Shown here piece after piece: positions 12,231-23,049 of a stretch of DNA of 64,000 nt. Position numbers and translations under genes: made by a program. Source of the stretch: Simmondsia chinensis (Eukaryota > Streptophyta > Magnoliopsida > Caryophyllales > Simmondsiaceae); assembly GCA_018398585.1 (NCBI GenBank), contig JAGTTD010000013.1, positions 30,955,131 to 31,019,130 on the forward strand. The letters are read 5' to 3'. Position 1 is the first letter of the stretch; each line of letters begins with the position of its first letter. The notes beneath the pieces were generated by a model. That model saw nothing but the letters and a program-made list of their open reading frames with translations, was not told the origin of the DNA and did not search any database.

Positions 12231-12764
12231 CAGTAATTATTAATTATTAATCTCTACTTATATTATAGCAAAATTTTTTTACCCTAAAAATCTCGAAACA
12301 CAAAAAAACCTTTTCATAAAACCTACCCCTTTCATATTGCCGCCCATACTAAAAAATAACTACAAGTATGGTCGAGAAAATATTTCCTATCCACCTATTA
12401 TCGAAGTTAAAAAATGCAAAACTTTAAATATTCTGAACTATAGTATAGTATAAATATAATACAAGCAAATTAAAAATAATATATATATATATAATAACAC
12501 TAGTTTTTCTGTATTGAAAAGTGAAACGAAGTAAAATACTTATAAAAAATATTTATTATTAATGAGCTCCAATAAATATTTATTAAAAAATAATTATTTA
12601 TTTTTCGGATCGCATGATATTAAACATATGGTGTGACTGCTAAACTTCCCAACTTTTGTCCGGGGGCCGCTGTCTGTGTATTAGGTTTCCAAGAAATATG
12701 TATTACCTACCTATTATCAAAATAAAAGTTATTGTATTATATTATATATATTATCGATATTGTT
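12231..12764. other. AT-rich DNA, nothing recognised
   Basis: The start (TCTCTACTTATATTATAG, about 12250) looks like some Helitron 5' ends, but no matching CTRR hairpin end was found. Otherwise only AT-rich sequence and an (AT)n run at about 12480. Confidence 0.35.
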
Positions 12765-13035
12765 ATGAGAGGTTGAGAGCGTAAAAAGGGCGAATTCTAA
12801 TCCTCCATTGTAATGAATGGTCAAGATTTATTGAACATTAAAAAAAATAACAATTTGCGACTCATATTCCTTCATAGGGCAGAAAGAATGAAGGGGTGTG
12901 GGAGGAAATTTTTTTTCAGTATTCCATAAATTTTGTCCTTAAATTGTTAGTTTTTTATAATGTCTAACAAATCTTAGCCGTCTATTACAATAGAGAGTTA
13001 GGATTCGCCCCTCTCACACTCTCACAAGAACGACA
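12765..13035. mobile_element. MITE, family copy 1 (second copy at 18655)
   Basis: Inverted ends: GTTATGAGAGGTTGAGAGCG inwards from the left, and CCCCTCTCACACTCTCACAA at the right. Internal phrases CCTCCATTGTAATGAATGG and AACAAATCTTAGCCGTC match 18655-18960. About 270 bp, no coding capacity. Confidence 0.7.
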
Positions 13036-14105
13036 CCCCATATATTTAGTAAGAGAAGTAAATTACGATCATTAGTTCTAAATTAAGAAAATCTAAAATT
13101 ATTCAGTCTAACGAGAGGTGTAAACAAAATTTTAAAATCTATATATTTAATTTAGATCTAATGATTATAATTTACTCTCCCAGAGGAACTAAATTTATTA
13201 TTATTGTTGTTGTTTATAATTTACGCCTATATATATATATATATACACGCACTCAGAGACATAGTAAAATAGAGGATATAGAAATTACATGCATTTTAAT
13301 ATATTTTTGTACTTTTTTATATATTAAAATTTTGGATCAAAAGTTTATTGACGTATAAAGATTATCTTCTATATATTATTGCCAAGTATCCCTACCCCAA
13401 AAACCTCCGAATCCCCAATTCAAATAATTCTAAGGGGCGTCATTAAAAGCTTAAAAACTCTAATTTAATGAATTCTAAGAGATGGTCATTTAATATTCTA
13501 AGTTATAAAAAATAAAAAAGCAAGAATTCAAGTTCTTTACTATGTTATTTTGCAAAGTATATAATGTTGTATCTTTTATAAATTCAATAAAATTCCAATG
13601 TGATAATATATAAATAATATTTAAAAAAAATATAAATGTCTTTCATGCATCGTATGGGATAATACTAGTATATGATTATATTCATGTGTGTAACACATTT
13701 TTCTAAAATATTTGACATACAAGAGAGAGGCATTATTCTTTCAATTTGACTTCGGCTTAATAGTGATAGCAAAAAAATAGCACCTAGTAAAACATATAGA
13801 AATTTAAATCAACAGTTTGAGAGCTAAAGTGACAAATTTAGCAAGATATAAAATATGACTGCTTAACTTAGATATAAAATATTTTTATCTAGTCATTCGT
13901 TTTTTATTTAAAAAAATAAGGCTACGTGTTATAAAACATGTACCGTACAACTAGTATAAAAAAATGCATATTTACCACCTCTTTTATAATGATACGTAAA
14001 TCGTAAATGTCTTTTTGAAATAGAAAAAAATATATACATATTTGATATGTCAATTATACCCATATTTTGCTAACAGTGTATAAATATAACAATATATATA
14101 TTATA
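13036..14105. other. AT-rich dispersed repeat shared with the channel gene's leader intron
   Basis: The part at about 13300-14090 shares diverged sequence with 25080-25590: a block near GGATCAAAAGTTTATTGACG, then AAGGCTACGTGTTATAAAACA, then a TTTTGCTAACAGTGTATA-like end. It is an unidentified dispersed element. No ORF of note. Confidence 0.4.
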
Positions 14106-14109
14106 TATA

Positions 14110-14600
14110 CCCTGTCTGGTTTTCCTCTTTCTTCGTTTTTGTTTGGTGTGGTGGGGTTCTTTTTTGCTTTCTTTTTCTTTGGTTCTCGTTGGCTGGGCTT
14201 TTTGGGTTTCAGTTGGTCTTTGGTTTTTTTGCTTAGGCTTTGGGTGCTTGCTCTTCTTTTTCAGGTTGAGGTTGTCTTGTGTTGGTCGTTCAGCTGGTTG
14301 TTCTTTTCTGCGGCAGTGCTATTTGTTTTTAGTTATTGGTGTGAGGTGTTGTTGGTTTTGTCGTCCCTCTGGGTGGCAGTTTTGAGTTGCGCGGTTTGCT
14401 GGTTGTTCTCTGGTGTTTTGGCTTGTTCACAGGGGGCTTTTTTGCAGCAAGTCTAGGCTTGTTTTTGTTTTGGTTGGGTGGTTGTTGTCTCTTTTGCGCT
14501 GCTGTTGCTTTTGTTTGTGCTTTGGTTCTGTTGCTTTGTTTCGGGGCCCTCTGGGTCGCCCGTTTGTGTTGAGTTTTGCTCTCAATTATCGAATATATAT
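14110..14600 (+). mobile_element. LINE-like 3' UTR copy
   Basis: A T/G-rich stretch ending in TTTTGCTCTCAATTATCG, the same 3' end (GCTAATTATCGAAAA) seen at 8545, 20145 and, reversed, at 61480. The open frames here are phenylalanine/leucine/valine-rich products of this base bias and match no protein family, so they are not called as genes. Confidence 0.55.
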
Positions 14601-15074
14601 ATATATTTTCAAATACCAAATGATTTTATGTGTCAAATAAAATACATAGTACTAAGAACGACTTGTTGTTATTTAAGTATCGGTGACGACAAGCGTCTTA
14701 TCATTGAATTGGTAATTAAAAACATTTCTCTTCAAATTTAATTTCAAATATAATTAAATGTAAGGTACGTAATGGATACAATATGGTCCAAAAAAATAAA
14801 TAAATTATCATATAACAATATTTTTGAAAATATTTTAGCTCACAACATATTTGATCAAACAATCAAAATTAACATTAGTTTGTCGTAGTGTAATATTGGC
14901 TGATCAATGAATTTCGGCTGTATATGTTTAAAACAAAAACATTTTCCTTTAAAAAAAAAATAATTCTATCTTTTAAATATTTTCAATCTAAACTATTTTC
15001 TATGAGACATATAAATTGTACAAATTTAAGTTTGGCGAAATTAAGGTCAAATGAGACATATAACGTAGACTAAA

Positions 15075-15135
15075 ATTTCCTGTGTGCGTGTCGCCTACTT
15101 TGTTTTGTGTGTTTTTCGCTAATTATCAAGAACAA
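15075..15135 (+). mobile_element. LINE-like 3' end remnant
   Basis: TTTTTCGCTAATTATCAAGAA matches the terminal phrase of the LINE-like family. Only the last 60 bp are recognisable. Confidence 0.4.
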
Positions 15136-15184
15136 AAGTACGAAAATCAACTTCTTCCTAGATAAAAATATTAATTATATTATA

Positions 15185-15330
15185 CAATAACAACAACAGG
15201 CCCAATGCCCCAAGGGCTCCCGCGTGAGCAAGGTCTGGGAGGGGTATGGTGTACGTAGCCTTTCCCATCAGGGGGATACCCTAATGAGAGGCTGTTTCAG
15301 AGACCCCCAACCTAAAAAGTGAGAAGGGCA
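15185..15330 (-). mobile_element. Au-like SINE, body-only copy with 13-bp target duplication
   Basis: Flanked by TAATTATATTATA (15172-15184 and 15331-15343). The minus strand carries the body motifs (GGTTGGGGGTCTC, GGGAAAGGCTACGTAC) and a TTG tail. A 17-base extra stretch lies before the body start, unrelated to 5S. Confidence 0.85.
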
Positions 15331-15552
15331 TAATTATATTATATTATATATATAGATATAATATTATAGAAAAGTTCTACTTTTCGAAACCCTTACTATT
15401 ATAATGATCTCATGCAAGACATAATAGAAATGGAAGGAAAAGAGTTTAATTTTCTTTTTATTTCCTGTATTTTTCATATTTTTTCGGAATTTTTCTCCAT
15501 AAAATAGGGCTGACGTTGGGCTTCATGTATAGAGCCTATTTTTTATATATTA

Positions 15553-16009
15553 TAATGGGGCGGGTACGGGTATAACGTTGTACCCGTGCCGCCCCGCCCC
15601 GCCCCGCTTCACTCCATACCCGCTCCGTCCTACCTTATACCCGTTATACCCACTTTATTTTATATTCAATTAACTTTCAAATTAAAAAAATAAAAATTTA
15701 AATTCAATTATCTAAATTATTTGTTAATATTAAAAAATATAATTGAACTTTTAAGAATAGTATTAAATAATTAATATGAGTAAGTATGAATAATTATTTT
15801 ATACTCATGTTAGGGCGGGTACAATGTGGGTAATGGATATCCGCGGGTAATGAGGCAGGTATGGATATGGATTTGTACCCGTTGGGACGGGTATGGGTAT
15901 CTACTTCATACACATGGCGAGTAAGGGGACGGGTATGGATATAGATTTGGGTGGCAGGTAGGCAGTAACCCCCTATACATGCCCCGCCCCATTGCTATCC
16001 CTAAAGGGG
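15553..16009. mobile_element. hAT-like MITE rich in GGGTAC/GTACCC
   Basis: The left end ATGGGGCGGGTACGGGT mirrors the right end ATGCCCCGCCCCATTGCTATCCCT. The interior is full of GGGTATGG and CCATACCC phrases on both strands around an AT-rich core. Plant hAT MITEs commonly show this structure. It sits between LTR-like duplicates (GAGCCTA...TTTTTTATATA at about 15535 and 16350). Confidence 0.55.
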
Positions 16010-16240
16010 AGAAGGGTGTTCTCTGTAGTGATAATGTCATCTTCCTTGCTAGAATTCCAACATTTCGCTCGATAAACAAGCTTATTTTGAGAGGATATCA
16101 CTATATTCATAATCTTCTAGAAAAGGGGCAATCGATGCTTGTTAAGATATGTAAAATAAAGAACCTGACAGACATATTGACAAGTACGTAGTGACACTTG
16201 AAAAATTAGAGCTGTGCGAAGTGGGTCTTTGAGCTTGATG
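16000..16240 (+). pseudogene. Copia polyprotein C-terminal remnant
   Basis: A frame opening upstream of the copia part reads ...YHYIHNLLEKGQSMLVKICK and then a TDIL motif, the equivalent of 'kH..iryHfir.lie.G.i.l..i.t..q.AD.lTK' at the end of copia RNase H domains. It then stops. About 65 residues are recognisable and no upstream catalytic domains remain next to it. Confidence 0.6.
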
Positions 16241-16674
16241 ACTGATACTTGAGTTGTAAAAATCGTGATTTATTCTTAAGGCTTATGGTTTGGGTGCATA
16301 TGGATGAATCAGTCTCCAAACGGGACAGTTGTAGGACTTCTATGTGGAGCCTAATTTTTTATATACTGTAATGGTCATATGCACGGAGTGCAAGATTGAA
16401 TTGATAGGGTTTGAAGAGATATGTGTCCAAGAAGAAAACTTTCTATAAGAACTTAATGCGCAAAAATAGTGAAATTCTTAGAAACTCCATAGATATAAGT
16501 ACAATTAGCCGAATCATGTAAATCTTGTGTATCTCTCTTTCTCACTCATGAATTTTTCCTATTATTTTAAGTTCATTTCCTTAACATGTATCTATGTTAA
16601 ATAATCGATCTAAATTATAAATCCTTAAAAATTAAAAATTGTCTCATATAATATTGTTTCTCTTTAGGATTTGA

Positions 16675-17035
16675 CTTTTTCACATTTTTTTTTTCGATAC
16701 TTAGCAACAGAGTCGCTATACAAAGTAGGCAACTCGAACAAACAAGCCTAAGACAACCCGTATAAGGACGGGGATTAAAACAACAAAAACAGAACAGACA
16801 GAAATATAAGTAAAAACAGGCATACCCTAAGAGCCTCAAATACCACTAGGAAAGACTTGGAAACAGGACAAACCAAAAGACAAGAAAAAGGACAGTCAAG
16901 CCTCTAATTTATCGAAACAGAATACTTAGCATAAGTGGATCATAATCGTCAAAACCAGCCCTAGTTTTTTCCCCATCTCTAATGTGCGCTCTTCAACAAG
17001 GATCTTACCAGCATATCTTTAACACTTTTTTGTTT
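16675..17035 (-). mobile_element. Shortened LINE-like element, minus strand
   Basis: Left edge is a T run (A-tail) followed by a CGATACTTAGCAAC phrase. On the minus strand the right part has frames with LVEERTLEMGKKLGLV, matching the ORF1-tail motif of other copies, with at least one frameshift after it. There is no ORF2. Confidence 0.55.
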
Positions 17036-17590
17036 GCCAGAGGCCTTCCCTGATCTCTTTGCGTTGTTCCCGGGCGACATATCCTTTAGGAAATTTTGTA
17101 GCTCCCACTTAGCTTGCTTCTTCATCTTGTGCTTCAATGCTCACCTTCTCGGGCGACATAAGGATCTAACGTCCCGCCAACATTTTTTCTATTTTTTGCC
17201 CATCTATGCTGAACTCCTCTATAAAAGGCACCAACACCTTGATATTCCTGGGCAAACTTTCCTTTATGTGTGGGGGGTCTTGCCAAGGCAGGGGCTCGAA
17301 ACCCTGTGGAAACTCAGGCCCAGAGGACCCTGAGTCATTATAACTTACGGAGTCCCGAGCTTTGTTATCATGGAACGATGTCTGATCGTGAAACTGAACT
17401 ATTTCAGCTATATTTTTCTCGACCCATGGTAGGGGGAGAGGAAGGTATTGATTTAATCGAATTTCCTAGATTGGTAGTTGAGCAACAGGCTGGGAAAAGG
17501 GAGGAAGAAGCGATGCGCACAAGCAATGGCAATCCCAGGCCCATCTCCCGATAAACTGACCATCATTTTTTTCAGCTATTCATATTGACA
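17036..17590. other. GC-richer segment of unknown origin
   Basis: Two overlapping open frames on the plus strand (about 100 residues each, 17034-17333 and 17270-17554) match nothing I recognise. The phrase CGGGCGACATA occurs twice (about 17070 and 17150). It may be a transposon remnant or a captured gene piece. No splice-supported gene model could be built. Confidence 0.3.
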
Positions 17591-17608
17591 CTTTTCACAA
17601 CAATATTA

Positions 17609-18101
17609 TGTTACAGTACAAAATAGTCCACATCGAAAAATAAGTGGGAATGATACTAAGTTACTAAGTCGGCTACTTCTTTCATTGCCAATTGGTTTTT
17701 GAATGGAGCTCCACTTGGGCTGTAACAATGGTATTAGATCCGTTGATCCTCGGATCGATTTCAAGGAGCTCGGTTTGTATGGGTCAGACCCTGCTATGGA
17801 GTCTTGCTTGGTTTGGTATGGGACGTGCTCAATAGCTCTGCTTGACAAGCCACATGTAACGGATCGAAGTTTTTGAAAGGGCTATCTAGAGTATAGTAAA
17901 GTCGTCTACAAGAGAAAAGAGCTATCTAATCAGAGGGAAGCTACCTAGAGTGAAGCTGTCAAGGACGATGGTCGCATAGCGTGGTAGTTTGTTACAGTAC
18001 AAAATAGTCCCACATCGAAAAATACAAAGAAATGATACCAAGTGGGCTACTCTGCCCATTGTCACATTGTTTTTGGATGGAACCCTACGTGGGCGGTAAC
18101 A
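17609..18101 (+). mobile_element. TRIM (miniature LTR retrotransposon)
   Basis: Two short LTRs, 17609-17727 (119 bp) and 17990-18101 (112 bp), both begin TGTTACAGTACAAAATAGTC and end GTAACA. Directly after the left LTR, TGGTATTAGATCC (17729-17741) resembles the initiator-Met tRNA primer-binding site. Flanking 5-mers are TATTA and TATCA (4 of 5). The 262-bp interior encodes no polyprotein, which defines a terminal-repeat retrotransposon in miniature. It depends on other elements for its enzymes. Confidence 0.85.
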
Positions 18102-18209
18102 TATCACATCATACTAAATTATCCCTTAGGGACATATCCTAATGGTGGAGTTCTCTAACTACCAACGACATGACCTAGGTTCGGTCCTCACAAGGCTCAA
18201 AAATGGCCC

Positions 18210-18211
<2 letters not shown>

Positions 18212-18261
<50 letters not shown>
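18212..18261. repeat. (AT)n microsatellite, about 25 units
   Basis: A perfect run of AT dinucleotides, directly left of a LINE-like element on the minus strand. Confidence 0.95.
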
Positions 18262-18264
<3 letters not shown>

Positions 18265-18625
18265 TAGTGACATGTTCGCAATATAAAATAGTAACTCGTA
18301 AAAACGAGGCCACGATCAACCTGCATAAAAGCAGGAATGAAGGAGCAAATTCATGGAGGACAAGACAAAACAGCAAAACGGAAACACAAAACAGACAGGC
18401 AAAAAAGAATCAAACAGGCATTACAGATAAACATCAAACAAGCATTACAGATAAAAAAAATATAGGTGAGACGGGCCATGGATAGAGAAAATAACCAACC
18501 TAACCAAAACTGGAGCTGAGATGGATAGGGTCAGAACACCTAGAACCCTATTTCAACCTTGCAAACAGTTCAACCATATCCGACTCATCACCGCTATAAG
18601 ACAAACCAAGTGTTTTTCTCATATA
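18262..18625 (-). mobile_element. Shortened LINE-like element, minus strand
   Basis: The minus strand encodes KTLGLSYSGDESDMVELFAR, then LK and a stop, at its 5' part (about 18545-18615). This is the same motif as the copy at 9655. The remainder is the A/C-rich 3' UTR, which the (AT)n run terminates on the left. No ORF2. Confidence 0.6.
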
Positions 18626-18654
18626 TATATATATATATGTATATGTATTTATGG

Positions 18655-18960
18655 TAGCGTTCTTATGAGAGGGTAAGAGCGTGAGAGGGGCGAATATTGG
18701 CCCTCCATTGTAATGGATAGCCAAAATTTGTTGAATATTAAAAAAAAGAAATAATTTACGGCTAAGATTTTTTGAGTATTAAAAAAAAAAAAAAAAAAAC
18801 TTTCCTTCTTTTACCCCTTTTTTCTTTCTACCCATAAAGGGATATGAGCCATAAATTATTTTTTTTTTTTATGTTCAACAAATCTTGGCCGTCCATTATA
18901 ATGAAGGGCCAATATTTACCTCTCTTATGCTCTCACATTTTCATAAGAACGATATATATA
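18655..18960. mobile_element. MITE, family copy 2
   Basis: Left end CGTTCTTATGAGAGGGTAAG and right end CACATTTTCATAAGAACG are inverted repeats. The internal CCTCCATTGTAATGGAT and ATCTTGGCCGTCCATTATAA also mirror each other. Related to 12765-13035. No clear target duplication was recognised. Confidence 0.7.
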
Positions 18961-19845
18961 TGTGTGTGTGTCTAGAGATAATGATTTTTTGCTAAATATC
19001 AATAATTTCTGATGTAGTTTGTTATTATCATTTGATTTAACGTGTTACGTCAGCTTAATTAATATTTAATTAACGGCATGAAAACATGTAAATCCATATA
19101 ATAATCCGTGATTACCGAAGATAATTTGTTTGCATTCTAAGCTTCATGTTATTAACTAATTAATTTCTTTGACTTTCACAACCAAACCCAATTCCTAACC
19201 ACCATATACTATTGGCTAAATCATATAATATGTACCATATATTAAGTTTCAAAATATATATATATATTTGAGACAATAAAATTTAAAAAATTCATCACTC
19301 AAGTACAGTATCAAAAATTCGATGAACTTTTGTACTTGATAATATTAACATGACACGTGATTTTGAAAGTTTTTTGGCAAAAAAATTCTCTCTTTTGAAT
19401 AACAATTCACGAGTTTTCAGCATACGAAAGATGTTTAATAATTGAAAATTATTAGAATTATCATCCTGTAAGTATTTTATAAGAAAAATTTATTATTTCT
19501 TGATAAGCGGTATTCATAGATTGTCAAGATCATGTGGCTTGTTTGAACACTGGATCCCGTATTTTTTCTTAACAACACACTTTTGGTTTTTTAGAAGTTA
19601 AAATTTTGGTTTTTTGAAGTTTGAATGCAAATGTAAACAAAAATTTAAGGATAGATAAAACCATTTTCAAACATAATTGTTTAAAAATCCAAAACTATAA
19701 ATAGGAACTATACTAAATAAGCCCTTAGAAATAAATTTTCTTAAGAAAATATTTGTAATGTTATTTTCATGACAAAACTGTTATTATTGGGACAATCTTA
19801 TTGTTCTCATTTTTTATAAATCACAGTATTGATGACATAAAAGGT
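18961..19845. other. AT-rich DNA, nothing recognised
   Basis: No domain-bearing frame, repeat pair or RNA gene was seen. Confidence 0.4.
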
Positions 19846-19849
19846 GTAA

Positions 19850-20155
19850 TCTGAGAGCTGGAGCCAATGAGTCAAGCACTGCAAAGCCCATGGGAACCAT
19901 CCATAGTTTGGTTCTTTTCCTGCTTTTACTGTTTTGATCTCCCCCTTATTTTGTTTATCTTTTCTAGTGTGGCATTGGGGATATGGTGGGAATTATTGTG
20001 TTTTGTTGTCGGGTGGATTGGATCATTAGTTATGATTTTTTACAGGTATTTCTTGTTATTTTTTCTCTTCCTGCACTATGTGTGCGCTTCTTGGGTCTTT
20101 TCATGAGATAGCAGTTTTTTATCGCGAGTTTTCCTTACTACTTATCGAAAAAATA
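19850..20155 (+). mobile_element. LINE-like 3' UTR copy
   Basis: T/G-rich stretch ending TTACTACTTATCGAAAAAA, equivalent to the 3' end of the LINE-like family. Its open frames are hydrophobic by base composition and are not genes. Confidence 0.5.
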
Positions 20156-20165
20156 CCTTTACTCT

Positions 20166-20392
20166 ACAACAACAACAATAGACCCAATGCCTCAAGGGCT
20201 TCCGCACAAGCGGAGTCTGGGAGGGGTAGATGTACAGAGCCTTACCCCTTCAGGTGTAACCCTGCCAAGAGGCTGTTTCCGAGGACCCCAACCTTATAGG
20301 GTTGGCAACACAAGAACTTCCCTGGAGGTCACCTATTTTAGTACTACTCTCGCTCAAACACGCTTAACTGCCTGGTAAATGAGAAAACATCA
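20166..20392 (-). mobile_element. 5S-headed SINE, copy with an internal deletion
   Basis: On the minus strand the order is a short leader, then 5S rRNA-like sequence (AGTTAAGCGTG, GCGAGAGTAGTACT, AGGTGACCTCC, GGGAAGTTCTTGTGTTG in degenerate form), then the Au-like body (GGAAACAGCC, GGTAAGGCT) and a GTTGTTGTTG tail. About 35 bp of 5S, covering the region of CCGGATCCCATCAGAACTCC, is missing relative to the copy at 59953. Possible target duplication TTACTCT (20159-20165 and 20393-20399). Confidence 0.8.
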
Positions 20393-20640
20393 TTACTCTG
20401 TGAATAATAATTTTTACTGTGATAATAACGACCGGATAAAATATTTTCTTGGCGTGCTGTTTCTGAATTTGTTGGATAGTGAAGACAGAATTCAATTGGG
20501 TGTAATAAGCTTTTGGTGGACCTACCAAATTGCTTTTCACACACCATGACTTGAAAAACTAAACTTAGTTTTGTGAGTTGTCTATTTGACAATGTGCATG
20601 TCATTTTTTTTCCTACCAAAAAGCAACGTCTCTTTTTGTC

Positions 20641-21320
20641 AAACTTGTACTTCAATCCTAATTTAGATAATATATATGTATCAGCTCTTATGATTTATTG
20701 CGTTAAAAACTTTATATATGAGATATAGTAAAAATGTTAATTCTATATAGGAGTTGTAAGAAAGAAGAGACCAACATATAAATATAGTGGATTACTCTAC
20801 CTAATGCAAATTAGTTTTAAAATAGCAAAAGCAACATTTTTTTCAACTTTTTTTTTGGTCTGACTTGTACTTTAATCCCAATTCAGATATATATATATAT
20901 AACTCGTATGTTTTGTTTGTATTAAAGACTTTACATGTGAGATATAGTTAAAATGTCAATTTCATATAGGAGTTGTACAAAAGACGAGATCAACATATAA
21001 ATCTAGTGGGTTACTCTATTTAATGTGAATTGGTTTTAAAATAGCAGGAGCAATAACTTTTCTTTTTGTCAAACTTGTACTTTAATCTGAATCTATATAT
21101 ACGCACATTCTGAGGGTTGGTTTGTGTTAAGGACCTATATGTGAAGTTAAAATGTTAATTCCACATAGGAGTTGTTGGAAAGAAGACACCAACATATAAT
21201 CTAGTGAGTTACTTCACCTAATGTCAATTGGTTTTATGATAGAATGCGTTGCATTTCTCTTAGCAAAAGCAACATTTCTTTTTTTTCAAACTTGTACTTT
21301 AATCCCAAATTAGTCTTTCC
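20641..21320 (+). repeat. Tandem array, about 216-bp unit, three copies plus a partial
   Basis: The phrase (A/T)(A/G)ACTTGTACTTTAATC begins units at 20641, 20861, 21071 and 21288, giving periods of 220, 210 and 217 bp. Each unit also carries GGAGTTGT, a GA(G/C)A(C/T)CAACATATAA phrase, (G/C)TTACT(C/T)(C/T)AC and TTGGTTTTA. The central block resembles dispersed single copies at about 8590-8690, 25800-25910 and 43655-43770, so the array appears to have arisen from an interspersed repeat. Confidence 0.85.
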
Positions 21321-21674
21321 TGTGCGTTTTAATTTATGTATTGTCATTATTTGATATCAGAAATAATATCATTACCTTAATTTGTATTATACGTTATAAT
21401 AGTTTTGTAATGTTTCAAAATTCTTGAGAATATTGTTTTCAATGAATTGTTAATCAACTTACTAAGTATATATTGTAAATTTGAGATGTTAAGTAATTGA
21501 AATATGCGATGCTTTAGAATTGTTGGATTAGGAGTAGATAGCCATTTCGACGAGGGAGAAACGTCGCAATAATTAATCCCAAATTAGACATACACAATCT
21601 TAAAGTCTGTTTGATATCCTTTTTCAAAATGTTACTCAAACGTCAAGGTACTAATGTATTGTTTATCATCTTTT

Positions 21675-21855
21675 TTTTTTTTTGGTTCAATAATTAGCGA
21701 CATAACTGCAATACATAATAGGCAACTCAAACAAAGTGAGGCCTAGAACATTAGATATAAATACAGAGATCAAAAAAGGAAAAAAAGCAACATCCCAAAT
21801 CGAGAAAACAGGAAAGCTAAATGGATACATACGGAGCCAACAAACGCTAGTTTAT
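21675..21855 (-). mobile_element. LINE-like 3' end, minus strand
   Basis: A T run followed by CAATAATTAGCGACATAACT is the reverse complement of the family's 3' terminus (GCTAATTATTGAAAA). About 180 bp of 3' UTR are recognisable. Confidence 0.5.
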
Positions 21856-22167
21856 CATCTTATTTTTAGTTAATTACTTTTATAGTTTAACTTAAAAACT
21901 GAAAGCATAAACCAAAAATGAAAAAAAAAAAATTTGCGACTAATAACGTTGGAACCTCATTTGAACTTATAAATAGACTTCACGAGTTGATCAAGAGCAC
22001 GTTTGATCAAACTTTTTTCTCAAAAACATATTTTTCTATGATTTTAGAGTTCCTATAGCCTCAAAAGAACAAATGTTTTTAGATAGAACTGAAATTTATT
22101 TATGTGCTTTTAAATAAAAGTTAAAAAAAAAAAACATTTTCCTTTAAAATGGAAGTAGAAGCAAAGA

Positions 22168-22545
22168 TAAAAAAAAAGGTTCATTAACGCAAAACGTCCT
22201 TGTACTTTATTCAAAGTGTCAATTTAGTCCATGTACAATTGAAATTGTGTGATTTTAGTCCTATAGTTGAAATTAAAGTTAAGTTAACTATATAATTTTT
22301 AACAATTTGATTATGTAAAATACATATGACCCGACATAAATCCATTTATTAAGTTAATACAAGCTCACTAGTCATCCAAGCATTAATAATTTTGTTAACA
22401 ACTTAACACTAATTTTACTTTAGGGACTAAATTGACACAAAATATATAATACATGGACTAAATTGACACAATTAAAAGTATATGGACTAAATTAACACTT
22501 TAAATGAAGTACAGGGACTTTTCGCGTTAATAACCCTAAAAAATA
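22168..22545. mobile_element. Foldback MITE
   Basis: Left end GGTTCATTAACGCAAAACGTCC and right end GGGACTTTTCGCGTTAATAACC are inverted. The inverted similarity continues inward for about 120 bp (CTTTATTCAAAGTGTCAATT against AATTAACACTTTAAATGAAG). No coding sequence. Confidence 0.7.
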
Positions 22546-22795
22546 TTTTATACAAAAATTTCCCTATCAACTTCAACAAGAACTACTACACCCCGGTGCC
22601 TGAATCCCTATTAAAATCACTTTTTATAAAATTATTTCTAAAAAAATCATTTTAAAAAAAAGTAGTTTTTCACCAACTTGACTAAATGGACGAGTTATTT
22701 ACACCATTCATCCCTTATATTTATAAGTTTGTTGAAATTGGTTCTTCATCTTTTTAATTTGTTCAAATTAAGTCCCTCATATTTTCTTTTGTTTA

Positions 22796-23033
22796 CCAAA
22801 GAGGGCACCAACACGCCGTCAACGGATCCCATTAGAACTCCGAAGTTAAGCGTGCTTGGGCAAGAGTAGTACCAGGATGGGTGACCTCTTGGGAAGTCCT
22901 CATCCTCAGATTGAGGGCACTGGGAAACAGCCTCTCTTCAGGTTAACACCCTGAAGGGGGAAGGCTGCGTACATCCGCCCCCTTAGACCCTGCATAGGCG
23001 GGAGCCCTTGAAGTACTAGGTCTGTTCTTTTTA
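22796..23033 (+). mobile_element. 5S-headed SINE, near full-length copy
   Basis: The first about 110 bp are clearly 5S rRNA-like (ACGGATCCCATTAGAACTCC, then GAAGTTAAGCGTGCTTGGGC, GAGTAGTACCAGGATGGGTG and ACCTCTTGGGAAGTCCTC). The Au-like body follows (GGGAAACAGCC, GGGGAAGGCTGCGTACATCC, GACCCTGC). The insert is flanked by ATATTTTCTTTTGTTTA (22779-22795) and the same sequence lacking the C (23034-23049), a target duplication of 16-17 bp. The 5S part retains the sequences that form the internal pol III promoter of 5S genes, so self-transcription is plausible. Confidence 0.9.
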
Positions 23034-23049
23034 TATTTTTTTTTGTTTA

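Noticed and set aside
12231..12300. Helitron 5' end
   Set aside because: The TC start is only suggestive; no CTRR end with hairpin was found.
14067..14619. Several overlapping open frames up to 129 residues
   Set aside because: They lie in a T/G-rich LINE-like 3' UTR, give low-complexity hydrophobic or lysine-rich products, and overlap on both strands.
17034..17554. A protein-coding gene in the GC-richer block
   Set aside because: Two short frames without a known domain, no splice-supported extension and no promoter; left as unassigned.
17606..18107. Two minus-strand frames in the TRIM
   Set aside because: They follow the repeated LTR sequence and have no family match.
22796..23033. A functional 5S rRNA gene
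   Set aside because: The 5S part is diverged, flows directly into a SINE body and is bounded by target-site duplications; there is no array of 5S genes.
22796..23033. A Cassandra retrotransposon LTR (these carry 5S sequences)
   Set aside because: No TG...CA LTR ends, second LTR or primer site; an Au-like body and SINE-type target duplications are seen instead. A check against Cassandra is still listed.
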